The notes beneath the pieces were generated by a model. That model saw only the letters and a list, made by a program, of their open reading frames with translations. It was not told where the DNA came from and ran no database searches. Both the position numbers and the translations under genes were made by a program. Positions 18,965-27,118 of a stretch of 41,608 nt of DNA are shown one piece after another; within the stretch, counting starts at the first letter, position 1; the number at the start of each line of letters is the position of its first letter. Source of the DNA: a virus; IMG/VR virus record IMGVR_UViG_3300027870_000005, positions 1 to 41,608 of that record, one strand, 5' to 3'.

Positions 18965-21067
18965 TCAAGCCCACCCTATGAAATTAAAATTGTAGAAAGT
19001 GCGTGCCGTCACCCCGCTCGGGAAGTTCTGGATAAGCACGCTATTGTTTTTGGTCGGAAACGGGCCGATATCGATGGTCGGATCTGGGGTCAGAATTCCG
19101 TTACCAATCGCAGACGCCATCACCGAATATGGGTATGTCGCTGCCCCGTAATAATTGGGTAGCCCTGAATCGTCTTGTATGTACCAGCGCGTTGACGTGG
19201 AAGGCGTCAATGACCTGGTGTTGTAAATGTAGGTAGCACCCGAATTGGGGCCGGTGACCGGAATCGATACGTCTGGCGGACTTCGATCCAGAACCGTGTT
19301 CACATCGCCTGTAATGACAAAATCAAGGCCTTCCGGTGACAACGTACCGTTGAACAGCGTGCCATCGGTGCGGCCGTTGTATGGCACGTTCTCTTGGAGG
19401 TTCCAAAGCGTGGCATCAAACGTGGTCGCAAATTCGTCGACGAGTTGTGCCGTGTAATCGTTGGTTTCAAACTTGCGTTCCCGCACCAAGAACGCTGCTG
19501 CACTATCGGTCGGGATAACTAACAATGCGCCGTGAAACTTGCGCCTGACGGCATGCAGGAATTCACTGAGATTCGGTGCCGCTACCCATGTGGCTTGAAT
19601 ATCGTCGTAGTTGAGGTCGTAACCACCACCACCGGTCAATCCGATTTTCGAGACGTAGCGATAATCCGCATCGCCAGTGTAAAAACCTGCGGTGAATTCT
19701 TGCGATTGTCGATCGCGTGAAAAAGTACCGCCAGTAATTGGGCCGGAATCAATCGGGTCACCCGTCGAACCAAGTACAAAACTGCTGCGGACCACTATCA
19801 AATTGTTGTCGCTTCGCTTGTAGAAGCAATAAACCGGTGCATCCCAGTCCGCCGGCACATTCGGATTACTGGGAAGCGATACCAGTGAACACGTCCGGTT
19901 GCCGGCATCGGCGACATACATTTGACCCGATATCGTGAAGTCCGACGCCGCAAACAAATCTGCAGGCAATGAATCGGCTTCTGTGATGTTCAGCACCAGG
20001 TCTTCATCGAAATCCAATGCTCGCTCAAATAACGCGGTGCTGTCAGAGCCGTTCCAAGTGACGACGGCTATTCCCGTACCGTCAACATTGAATTTCCAAC
20101 CATAGGCGAGTGGATTGCCGGTCACGCCTGTCATGCTGACCGTTTGCAATACCGGACCAACGCGCAAGGTACTCAACAAAAACGCTTCGAGCCGTCGTGT
20201 AAGTTGAATATCTTCTTCGGTGAGCGGGTCTTTGCGAGCCTGCAATATCCCCTGCAATGCTAAAGCACAAGGACTATTGGGTTTGGCTTCCCGCAAGATA
20301 ACGCTGTCAGGTGTAGCGATCGCAAAGAAATACTCGAACTTTTTCAGCGACCGGATTAAGCCCCAGGTTTCACCCCATCGATAATCGACATTGATTTCGC
20401 CACTATCTTCACTGAGGCATGGCAAAACCAGAACAGGCGCGGCGTCATTCACCGCTTTGTACGTGGAAATTGAACCGTAAAGCGCTTCCACATATTGCTG
20501 CATCAATCCTGTCCAAAGGCTCGGCGGTAGCCAGGCTTGGCAGGTCATCTTTTCCAGCCGTGTAGTACCAAACGTTCCTTCGGCAAAATCGTTGATGGTG
20601 ACCGACGTGAAGTTGTTATCTTCGCGGTACGAACACTGCGCGCTCAAATCAAACGACTTTGGCGGCGTCAGCACCAAACGCATCTGCCCCATCGGGTAAT
20701 TCTTGCCACACAGTGTTGAAGTGGTTTGGTAAATCGTCAGCTCGGCATCGGACAATACTGGCTGGTCAGCGAAGGTCGCAGCACTGGATTCGCCTAAATC
20801 CAAAAAACCAGCTTCCAGTGTCAACGCACATTCGATGGATTTACCGCCCTGTCCAGGACGAGATACTTTTACCTGTGGGATTGCGCCAACCCACTTGGCT
20901 TCCACCACTGTACCGTCGTCCATGATTTTCTGGCCGGATGCCACTTGATAACCGCCGGCTTTACGCTGCGCATCCAGATCCGCCAATAACTTGCGCGCCT
21001 CACTTTGCGCGGGGCCGGGAATTCCTTCTCGGCCGTCGCGCCAGTGAAGCCAACCATTGTGTCGCAT
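18965..21067 (-). CDS. Large hypothetical tail/virion protein (700 aa)
   Basis: A 700-residue, mostly beta-type protein with many short Gly/Asp/Ser turns and several Cys residues, and no recognised enzymatic motif. The N-terminus (MRHNGWLHWRDGREGIPG) is basic and Trp-rich. The gene starts at ATG 21067, 2 nt after the previous stop, and is followed 3 nt later by the next gene, so it is embedded in a tightly packed tail block. By size and position it could be a tail hub or fibre-like component, but I cannot assign a family. Confidence 0.75.
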   Translation of the reverse strand: MRHNGWLHWRDGREGIPGPAQSEARKLLADLDAQRKAGGYQVASGQKIMDDGTVVEAKWVGAIPQVKVSRPGQGGKSIECALTLEAGFLDLGESSAATFADQPVLSDAELTIYQTTSTLCGKNYPMGQMRLVLTPPKSFDLSAQCSYREDNNFTSVTINDFAEGTFGTTRLEKMTCQAWLPPSLWTGLMQQYVEALYGSISTYKAVNDAAPVLVLPCLSEDSGEINVDYRWGETWGLIRSLKKFEYFFAIATPDSVILREAKPNSPCALALQGILQARKDPLTEEDIQLTRRLEAFLLSTLRVGPVLQTVSMTGVTGNPLAYGWKFNVDGTGIAVVTWNGSDSTALFERALDFDEDLVLNITEADSLPADLFAASDFTISGQMYVADAGNRTCSLVSLPSNPNVPADWDAPVYCFYKRSDNNLIVVRSSFVLGSTGDPIDSGPITGGTFSRDRQSQEFTAGFYTGDADYRYVSKIGLTGGGGYDLNYDDIQATWVAAPNLSEFLHAVRRKFHGALLVIPTDSAAAFLVRERKFETNDYTAQLVDEFATTFDATLWNLQENVPYNGRTDGTLFNGTLSPEGLDFVITGDVNTVLDRSPPDVSIPVTGPNSGATYIYNTRSLTPSTSTRWYIQDDSGLPNYYGAATYPYSVMASAIGNGILTPDPTIDIGPFPTKNNSVLIQNFPSGVTARTFYNFNFIGWA

Positions 21068-21069
21068 GC

Positions 21070-21648
21070 TTAGGTACTGGTGGCAGTGATGACGTATTTC
21101 ACTTTCAGTTCGCTGCCGGTCGACAACGTTTGATCATCGTCAAAACGGGCTGCAGCAGCCAGCTTGCCAGTTGTTGCACTTTTGGCTGATGCCGATACCA
21201 AGAAACCACCACGAATCAAGAAAGGTCCACCTGTGCTCATGGTAAATGTTGCCGGGCTGGCGTTATTACTGAGAACACCAGCCGCAGGGTCAGCTTTTGC
21301 CCATGTTTGGCGGGTAGCTTCGTCGTAAGCAGTAAACTCGGTCGAGTTCGCCGTCACGTTGGCAGCGGTCCAGCTTGCTGCAGGCGTCACGTTGCCGGTG
21401 AACAGCCCGATGTAATGTGCAGAATCTTGCGAACCCTGATCGAGCCAAACACTCAAAGCATTGTTAAGACCTTCGGTCGGCACGATGTTGGCATGCATAT
21501 GCCAGGGCTTTTGATCAATACTGGTTTCGAAGTGACCGGCGATAAACAAGCCGGCAGCGGGCAGCAATATTCCGCGCGGCCCGATTTCATATTTGTGATT
21601 GCGCAAAGCGCGGTGGCCGTCACGGCGTAAAGCTGCGTTGATGTTCAT
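21070..21648 (-). CDS. Conserved phage structural protein
   Basis: A 192-residue protein. A sequence around residues 57-110 (EGLNNALSVWLDQGSQ, then HYIGLFTGN, then TAYDEATR) matches a widespread phage family as I remember it, with the pattern TEGLN-x-L..-Y-x-GLF-x-G..TAYDEATR. The rest is beta-rich with a Gly/Ala/Thr-rich C-terminus. No enzymatic motif is seen. The ATG at 21648 has AGGAAACC upstream. It is probably a tail or decoration component, with exact role unknown. Confidence 0.75.
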   Translation of the reverse strand: MNINAALRRDGHRALRNHKYEIGPRGILLPAAGLFIAGHFETSIDQKPWHMHANIVPTEGLNNALSVWLDQGSQDSAHYIGLFTGNVTPAASWTAANVTANSTEFTAYDEATRQTWAKADPAAGVLSNNASPATFTMSTGGPFLIRGGFLVSASAKSATTGKLAAAARFDDDQTLSTGSELKVKYVITATST

Positions 21649-21670
21649 TTAAAGGTTTCCTTCGGTTGAG

Positions 21671-21859
21671 TTACCACTTACCAGCCGGACAAACTTCACC
21701 CGGGAACTGGACTTTTGCGCGTGCGATGCAACCGCATCGATCACAAATTTCGATTGGCTTTGCGCCTTTTAGGTGCGGACAGGCTTGGCAGATAACGAAG
21801 CGGGAGCGAACTTTTTGTTTCTGCTCTATGCGCTTCTTAACTAGATTGGCGAATGCCAT
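21671..21859 (-). CDS. Small zinc-ribbon phage protein
   Basis: A 62-residue protein with cysteines C24-x2-C27, C39-x2-C42-x-C44 and C57, ending CPAGKW. This C-x2-C ... CDRCGC ... CP-x-GKW layout recalls a zinc-ribbon family common in tailed phages. I start it at the ATG at 21859 because upstream in-frame sequence lies wholly within the 3' end of the 438-residue gene and lacks a ribosome site. The 23-nt overlap with that gene, in another frame, suggests translational coupling. It probably binds one zinc ion; a role in virion assembly or nucleic-acid contact is inferred only. Confidence 0.78.
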   Translation of the reverse strand: MAFANLVKKRIEQKQKVRSRFVICQACPHLKGAKPIEICDRCGCIARAKVQFPGEVCPAGKW

Positions 21860-23153
21860 TGGTGAAGATTTCAGCGCTAATAGAATCGGTGGCACGGATG
21901 CCGGTTTGACTGCCACCGCGCAGCGATGCAATCAAATGCTTCATGCCCTGATATTCGCGCATGGCCGAGGCACCGCTTTGCACGTTGGCCGGTGCCGAAT
22001 AGTTTTTTTCGTGCATGCGACTGACCACGCCACCGGGTAAACCGACAACGTATTGCCCGTTCTTGTCGAGCCAGTAAGGCACTGGGCCCGATGACTGAAA
22101 GCCCAAGTCGCTGGCTTCTGCTACCGCCGATGTTCTCGGCACAGCACCTTGCGTGTAGGCAATGAATTTCTGCCAGTTTTTCGGGTCTGAACCTTGCAAG
22201 TAATAAGTGCGTTTACCTGCAGCAACATACAGGCCTGAATTTGAAGCTTGCCCAACGGGCTCCATCAAAGTGATAGTGTCATCGAAGCTCAAATAATTGG
22301 CGTGCAGCTTACCCATGCCGTAGTGGTCGGCTTCTGCCCAGATCAGAACTTTGCCGCGTGCCACTAAATGCCGGCCGTTGTGCATTTTCGTAATTTGCCC
22401 AGCAGGCAATGCTTTCAAGAACTGCATTTCCAGTTGCTTGCCCGGTGTATGCACACCGATGGTGACCGTGCTCAAGCCTGGCAGGATGTTGCGCACCCAA
22501 TACAGAATTTCGCCGTTCTGGCCGCTCAGGTAAATCCGGATATAAGCCGTGTCACTACCTTGCGGTTGTGGAATGTCGGTAAGCGTAATGCCCTGGCCGT
22601 CGGCCAATTGCACTTCTGTTGCCAACGTCGAACCAGATTCGCGACCGCGATCATCAAGGTAGGTGATGGCTAATTGATAAGTGCCTGCATACAAACCGCC
22701 TGCTCCCGTCGTTGCGGTAACGGTAGGCTGACCGCCCGGTGCTTCGGGTGCCCAAGGCAAATTAACGAAATCGGGAAAAATCCGGCCACTGTCGGTACCG
22801 TTGGTCCAATACACACTGCCGGATTTGAAGTCATATGAAACCGGCGCATCAACAGCCGTGATGACATCGGACAATTGCTCAAGGTCGAGATTGTCGTCCC
22901 ATGAATACAAATGATTGCCGGCCGCTGCCAGCATGAAAGGATATTGCGGGTGTGACCACACTGAATGCAGGTTGGTGATACTGGATATCAGTGCGCGTCC
23001 AGGACGAACCTGCATCTTGCCTTCGTTATCCAGATCCACATTATCGGCAGCACGCAAAGTGCCGTCTGGTAATGCATGTTCTTTGGCTTTGTTGTTGATG
23101 CCTTGCGGCCACCCCATCAGCGGGGTTAATTCATCTTCGCTGACACCAGCCAT
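21837..23153 (-). CDS. Putative tail hub / head-completion protein
   Basis: A 438-residue beta-rich protein. The N-terminal pattern PLMGWPQGINNKA ... LRAADNVDLDNEGKMQVRPG is typical of phage proteins immediately downstream of the head-tail adaptor. These sit in short tails as hub or stopper, and I compare them loosely with P22 gp10. Repeated WS/YSW and LYSW-like beta strands suggest a propeller-like fold. The start at 23153 (ATG) overlaps the adaptor stop as TGATG. Its 3' end overlaps the zinc-ribbon gene by 23 nt. The assignment rests on N-terminal pattern and position; no catalytic residues are evident. Confidence 0.72.
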   Translation of the reverse strand: MAGVSEDELTPLMGWPQGINNKAKEHALPDGTLRAADNVDLDNEGKMQVRPGRALISSITNLHSVWSHPQYPFMLAAAGNHLYSWDDNLDLEQLSDVITAVDAPVSYDFKSGSVYWTNGTDSGRIFPDFVNLPWAPEAPGGQPTVTATTGAGGLYAGTYQLAITYLDDRGRESGSTLATEVQLADGQGITLTDIPQPQGSDTAYIRIYLSGQNGEILYWVRNILPGLSTVTIGVHTPGKQLEMQFLKALPAGQITKMHNGRHLVARGKVLIWAEADHYGMGKLHANYLSFDDTITLMEPVGQASNSGLYVAAGKRTYYLQGSDPKNWQKFIAYTQGAVPRTSAVAEASDLGFQSSGPVPYWLDKNGQYVVGLPGGVVSRMHEKNYSAPANVQSGASAMREYQGMKHLIASLRGGSQTGIRATDSISAEIFTNGIRQSS

Positions 23154-23821
23154 CAGATTGGCCTTGTGGTGACGCGGTAGCGTTGATAGTGCTTACGTTG
23201 CACCCGAGCGTTATGGCGCTTGCCAAAACGGGCTTCAAAGGTGTCGTATGCAATTTTGGAACGTGCAGCATCTTCTATTTCATCGTCCTTGCTCGAATAG
23301 GTTTTGTAGAGCAACCACTGCACGAGATCACGGTGATATTGAAAAGGAATTTCAGGCTCGTCGCTGTCGTCTTCCATGTCGTACATGGGCAAACGGTAAA
23401 TGGTGAGGCGCAACGTGCCGGCAGTATTGGGAATCGGATACAAGCGGGCTTGTGTTGGCGATAACTGGGCAATGCAATCAGGACGTGAGCACGAATCGGT
23501 GCGCCAGTCGTCCAGATCGGAAATACGGTCAAAGCCGGTCAGGCTTAAATTCTTGGCCCGGCCGCCAGCGCTCGACGTGAATTGAGCGCTGATGATTTTT
23601 CGGGTTACTGGGTCTAAATCAATGGTGGCTTGGTCAGCACTGATAGCAAAGACGGTTACATCGTCGGTTTCGCTGTCATCCAAAATCAGATCGCCCCGCT
23701 CACACGTTTCACGCTCAGCTTCGGAAGCCCAGAGTGCCAATGTCTCGTCCGAGATTCTTGGTGGTGTGGCGTTGTCGTCCGCTTGGAGGCGGTACTCAGT
23801 GATGATATCGGCCAAGTCCAT
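23153..23821 (-). CDS. Head-to-tail adaptor protein
   Basis: A 222-residue protein with the signature of phage connector adaptors: an N-terminal helical region (IITEYRLQADDN ... ISDETLALWASEAERETCERG), a middle beta part and a helical C-terminus rich in Arg/Lys (KTYSSKDDEIEDAARSKIA). These adaptors dock under the portal ring. Its place between capsid and tail-hub genes agrees. The start at 23821 follows the previous gene with 3 nt between, and its stop overlaps the next start (TGATG). Family recognition is from memory of the LxDxxxxxxISDExLxxxxNEAxREA pattern. Confidence 0.75.
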   Translation of the reverse strand: MDLADIITEYRLQADDNATPPRISDETLALWASEAERETCERGDLILDDSETDDVTVFAISADQATIDLDPVTRKIISAQFTSSAGGRAKNLSLTGFDRISDLDDWRTDSCSRPDCIAQLSPTQARLYPIPNTAGTLRLTIYRLPMYDMEDDSDEPEIPFQYHRDLVQWLLYKTYSSKDDEIEDAARSKIAYDTFEARFGKRHNARVQRKHYQRYRVTTRPI

Positions 23822-23824
23822 CGA

Positions 23825-24253
23825 TTAACCCTCAGTGGTATCGGTGGGATTACCGGCAGCAGCTTCAAGTGCAGCGGCTTCGTCCTGCATGGCGCGATAA
23901 ACACGCAAAACGTCTTCTTTGCGGAAAGTCATTCCGCCAAGACTTGATACGATTTTGGTATTTGGCAGGTTGTCTGCGGTGAAATCGTTTTCGAATTCTG
24001 GTTCGCCTTCGCGGGCAATCATCAACTCGATCGCTTGACGGATGACGTCATCGTGCGTATTCGGTCGGCCCTTGGCTTCATCGCTGGATTTGAGTTCAAC
24101 GTGTTCTGCCTTGGTGCGTTCTTGGTCGCATTCGCACGAAGCCAGTGCTTCGGAATGGAAAACTGGTGGTAACTCACGCCATTCACTATCAACAATGGCG
24201 GTATGACCGGAGGTCAGTGCAATACGGACCGGTGGATCTGCTCGAAACTTCAT
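23825..24253 (-). CDS. Hypothetical head-region protein
   Basis: A 142-residue acidic protein. The N-terminus (MKFRADPPVRIALTSGHTAIV) is beta-like, with two close Cys (CECD), a charged middle segment and an Ala/Glu-rich helical C-terminus from about 110. No family is recognised. The ATG at 24253 has CAGGAG upstream, immediately after the terminator at 24278-24304, so the gene is the first after that attenuation point. It may be a minor head or connector protein. Confidence 0.68.
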   Translation of the reverse strand: MKFRADPPVRIALTSGHTAIVDSEWRELPPVFHSEALASCECDQERTKAEHVELKSSDEAKGRPNTHDDVIRQAIELMIAREGEPEFENDFTADNLPNTKIVSSLGGMTFRKEDVLRVYRAMQDEAAALEAAAGNPTDTTEG

Positions 24254-24277
24254 GGTGCAACTCCTGTGCAGGGAAAT

Positions 24278-24304
24278 AAAAAACCCGGCCTAAGCCGGGT
24301 TTTT
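24278..24304 (-). terminator. Internal terminator upstream of the connector block
   Basis: A 9-bp perfect stem, AAACCCGGC / GCCGGGTTT, with a CTAA loop and flanking A and T runs makes a strong bidirectional hairpin. On the minus strand it ends in a long U run. It separates capsid-region mRNA from the adaptor and tail genes and would lower their expression unless transcription is antiterminated. Confidence 0.85.
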
Positions 24305-24316
24305 CATACTGGTGAA

Positions 24317-24697
24317 TTACTCTTGAATTGCATCGCCCTTGCCAACTTGCGCATACAAAACAACACCGACCGTTGAACCGGCTGTTGAATCGCTGCCTGC
24401 ATCGGCAATGGAGAACGTGATGGTGCCACCGGAAGGGTAATACTTGTTGGTGGCAGCCACGGTCTCGGCACCGGTAGTTTTGACGTTTTGAGCACTGACG
24501 AAAGCCAATGTGCCGTCAGTAATGGTTCCCGTGACTGTGCTGGAACCATTAAATGCGATATCGGTGTAAAGGCTGGCGCCAACTACGACAGCACCAGGTG
24601 GTAAATTTGCCGTCACACTGGCCGCGCCGATATTGGCAAAGGTCAATGGGACAACAATAGCCAGAAGTTTCTGGCGGTTGAAGTTATTGGTGGACAT
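24317..24697 (-). CDS. Small capsid-associated structural protein
   Basis: A 126-residue Thr/Gly/Ala/Val-rich beta protein with a short basic start (MSTNNFNRQKLLAIVV). Start chosen at ATG 24697 because AGGAGA lies 8 nt upstream; the longer frame to 24745 has no ribosome site and encodes an unlikely extension. It lies just downstream of the capsid gene between two intrinsic terminators, so it would be highly expressed with the capsid protein. A head-decoration or cement protein is plausible by position and beta-rich composition. Confidence 0.73.
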   Translation of the reverse strand: MSTNNFNRQKLLAIVVPLTFANIGAASVTANLPPGAVVVGASLYTDIAFNGSSTVTGTITDGTLAFVSAQNVKTTGAETVAATNKYYPSGGTITFSIADAGSDSTAGSTVGVVLYAQVGKGDAIQE

Positions 24698-24732
24698 TAC
24701 AGTTCTCCTGAAAATTGAAAGAAAAGGTGGGC

Positions 24733-24756
24733 AAAACAAAGCCACCCGAAGGTGGC
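24733..24756 (-). terminator. Terminator after the major capsid gene
   Basis: On the minus strand GCCACC-TTCG-GGTGGC is followed by TTTGTTTT. This compact UUCG-type hairpin with a U-rich tail lies between the capsid stop and the next ribosome site. Confidence 0.83.
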
Positions 24757-24777
24757 TGAGTTATTGATCGTTCCCGC

Positions 24778-25896
24778 TTACAGCGCGTGATCGACTGCGA
24801 TGGTCGAGAAGTCTTCGACGGTGCCGGTGAAGCTGTCCTTGAACTTGGCTTTGATGAAGCCGCCCATTTTGTCGACGGACAAACCCCAACGACTGCCGTA
24901 GTCCTTGGTGTCTTCTTCCCAGTTCATGGCACCGAGATCGACCATGCCGAGTGCTTGCGCACCGAGCAGCAACGAACGCGAACCATTGATCGTGCTTGCA
25001 GCACCCCATTTCGAGCCGGATGCAGCGCCCAGGGTATTGAAGGTTCGGTTGTATGGCTTGATGATCAAACCATTCATGGTGGTAAAGGCACCCTTGAAGA
25101 TTGGGTTTTCATTACCACGGGAACCGGCATTCACCACGATCGAGCGGAAATCCGAATCGCGCCACAAACGAGCCATGGTGTTGGTGTGAATCAACCACAC
25201 ATAGTGCTCGTTGCCGCCAATACGGATTGGTGTGATGCGACGGGTTTTCGCCAGTGCTTCCAGTTCAGGAATGATGCCGTAGGTCGCGGTATCGCCGGCG
25301 ATGACAGCAGTGGTATCACCTGCAACCAAGGACGATGATGCCGAGCTCCAACGGACGTGGCGGTTGGTGGTAGGTGCGGACACGTCAGCGGCATAGTCCA
25401 GATCGGTCCAGTTGTCTTGACCGGCTGGGGTAACGCGAGCGGAACCGTCGGTGTTGAAGGCGTAGCTGATACCAGAGGCAGTCAACACGGCTTGGTCTTC
25501 GTACACTTCGGCCAACCAGCGAGCCATTTTCTTGCGGAACTGTTTGCGGGTGTCGATCACCGATTTTTGTTCGGCTTTGCGGCCTTTGGTGATCATGGCA
25601 TTGCGGATTTGGTCGAAGTTGCAGCGCAGCCAAGAAGCTTCGAGCTCGCGTTCGCGGCCTTCCATCGTGTTATCACCGACAACACCGCCACCGTGCACGT
25701 CGCAGATCAATTTCAGCCAGGCACCAGCCTCGCCTTTGTTGTTTTTCGACAGTTCGGTAATGTGTTCGATGATGGCGTTCTCGCCTTCGCCGAGCATGCC
25801 GGTGAAGAAGAACATTTCTTTGTATTCGTCGTAGGCTTTATGGCCCCAGGCATCCTTGTTGTAAGGTTGGCCAGCGTAAAAATCAGTAGCGGTCAT
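24778..25896 (-). CDS. Major capsid protein, N4-gp56 family
   Basis: A 372-residue coat protein. The stretch GEGENAIIEHITELSKNNKG, the GDNTMEGRE motif and a following FDQIRNAMITKGRKAEQKSV segment are characteristic of the N4-gp56 family of major capsid proteins (HK97-like fold) as I know it. The C-terminal half contains the RIGGNEHYVWLIH pattern seen in these proteins. The ATG at 25896 has GGAGA 8 nt upstream. It is preceded by a 243-bp leader with a terminator and followed by another terminator, which isolates its mRNA. It sits after the scaffold as usual. Confidence 0.92.
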   Translation of the reverse strand: MTATDFYAGQPYNKDAWGHKAYDEYKEMFFFTGMLGEGENAIIEHITELSKNNKGEAGAWLKLICDVHGGGVVGDNTMEGRERELEASWLRCNFDQIRNAMITKGRKAEQKSVIDTRKQFRKKMARWLAEVYEDQAVLTASGISYAFNTDGSARVTPAGQDNWTDLDYAADVSAPTTNRHVRWSSASSSLVAGDTTAVIAGDTATYGIIPELEALAKTRRITPIRIGGNEHYVWLIHTNTMARLWRDSDFRSIVVNAGSRGNENPIFKGAFTTMNGLIIKPYNRTFNTLGAASGSKWGAASTINGSRSLLLGAQALGMVDLGAMNWEEDTKDYGSRWGLSVDKMGGFIKAKFKDSFTGTVEDFSTIAVDHAL

Positions 25897-26139
25897 GATG
25901 ATTCTCCGTTAAAGGATCAGGTGGTTGGGATTAAGGTTTTGCGTTGTTGCGGGTGACCTGATCGCTGGTCGGGCGGAATCACCGTGCTGACGCGACGGAG
26001 CGGCGGCCATTGCCATGGCATTGGGTATGCGCCTTACGCTTGGCATACGAAGCTGAGTCGCCGTACTCGGCGAGCGAGCCCAAATTGCGGGCATAAAAAA
26101 ACCGCTTTCGCGGCCGTGGTGTTGCGGTAAAACGATTTT
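25897..26139 (-). promoter_or_regulatory. Leader of the capsid gene
   Basis: About 240 bp without a convincing gene. From the right it holds the terminator at 26095-26113, a 6-bp inverted repeat GTATGC / GCATAC (26025-26030 with 26043-26048), and a 10-bp palindrome TGCCATGGCA (about 26011-26020), then the capsid ribosome site. A strong promoter for the capsid gene would be expected here after the terminator, but I see no clear -35/-10 pair. The 61-codon minus-strand frame inside has no ribosome site. Confidence 0.45.
26095..26113 (-). terminator. Terminator after the scaffold gene
   Basis: On the minus strand CCGC-GAAA-GCGG is followed by seven T. The GNRA-type loop and U run make this a good intrinsic terminator between scaffold and capsid genes. 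Confidence 0.8.
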
Positions 26140-27108
26140 TTACAGTGCGCCGGGGCCGAGCAATTCTTCCTGCTTGTCTTTCGGCAATTTTGAGAAGTTT
26201 CCGGGCTTGATGTTCGCGACATCAACGGTAGATTGTGGACCGCCACGAGAGCCAACACCGCCAGTAACGACAGGTGGTGTATTAGCAGCAGCCGATGACG
26301 CACGAGCGATGTCAACGGCCCGTGTGGTCGTCTTATTCGCCTGCGGTGTCTTGATTTCAACACCAATCATTCGAGCGGCTACTTCATGTGCCTTCGCCAG
26401 CAATTCAGTGGGCGCCAATTCTGGATTTTCGCTGTCAACAAAGTTAATAGCGTTTTGCATAGCGACGCTGGCGCCTGGCAGTGCGAGAAATTCAGTGTTG
26501 GCTTTTTTCCAGTCAATATTGGCCGACTTCCAATCCTGATCTATTGTTTCTTGAAGTTTTTGCTGTTCATTTTGTTCGCGTTGTTTTTCACGCTCATTGA
26601 TCTTTGCGTCAACGTCAGCCTTCTGCATATCGGCGAGCAGTTTGAATTTTTCGGCCTCGTATTCAGCAAAGGTAAGGTCGCCATCTTCATCGTAACGCCG
26701 CATAAGTTCGGCATGTTCAGCAACGAAATCACGCTGCGGAGCTGCTTCTTTGTTCCCTTTAAGAGTTGCAATTTCTTGAAGCAAGGCTTGGTTTTCGGCC
26801 TCTTTCAATGCAGCAGCTTCTTCGGCAGCGTTACGCTGTGCAACCACTTCGGCGAATCGCGGTTCCGGAATCACTTTTGGTGCATGCTTGATAGCATCGT
26901 CGGCAGGCGGTTCTTTATCGGCCACCTTGTCCGGCGTTTCGGTCTTGTCGTCTTCGACAGGCTCTTTCACCTTGTCATCGTCATCGTCTTCCGCACCGGT
27001 AGAAGGGACATCATCATCGAATGCCGATGGGTCTGATGCTCGCAATGCGGCCAGCGCTTCTGGTGTCATGTTGTTTGGGTTTTGAATGTTGTCAATGTCG
27101 CCGCTCAT
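26140..27108 (-). CDS. Capsid assembly scaffold protein
   Basis: A 322-residue protein with the usual scaffold profile: a very acidic disordered N-terminus (a DDDDDK run and many E/D/P residues to about 75), a charged coiled-coil middle at about 85-200 rich in E, K, A and Q, and a basic, Gly/Pro/Thr-rich C-terminus ending LGPGAL. It lies between portal and capsid genes, where scaffolds sit. No protease motif is seen, so it is a scaffold rather than a protease fusion. The ATG at 27108 has GAGG upstream. An internal DEDGDLTFAEYE is EF-hand-like but is probably ordinary helix-turn sequence. Confidence 0.8.
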   Translation of the reverse strand: MSGDIDNIQNPNNMTPEALAALRASDPSAFDDDVPSTGAEDDDDDKVKEPVEDDKTETPDKVADKEPPADDAIKHAPKVIPEPRFAEVVAQRNAAEEAAALKEAENQALLQEIATLKGNKEAAPQRDFVAEHAELMRRYDEDGDLTFAEYEAEKFKLLADMQKADVDAKINEREKQREQNEQQKLQETIDQDWKSANIDWKKANTEFLALPGASVAMQNAINFVDSENPELAPTELLAKAHEVAARMIGVEIKTPQANKTTTRAVDIARASSAAANTPPVVTGGVGSRGGPQSTVDVANIKPGNFSKLPKDKQEELLGPGAL

Positions 27109-27118
27109 AAAAGCCTCA

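Noticed and set aside
25909-26094. A 61-codon minus-strand frame in the capsid leader
   Set aside because: The ATG follows a T run of the terminator, there is no ribosome site, and the product is Pro/Arg/Asn-rich without any pattern.
26630-26720. EF-hand-like DEDGDLTFAEYE in the scaffold
   Set aside because: The Gly position does not fit the canonical loop and the sequence is typical scaffold helix.
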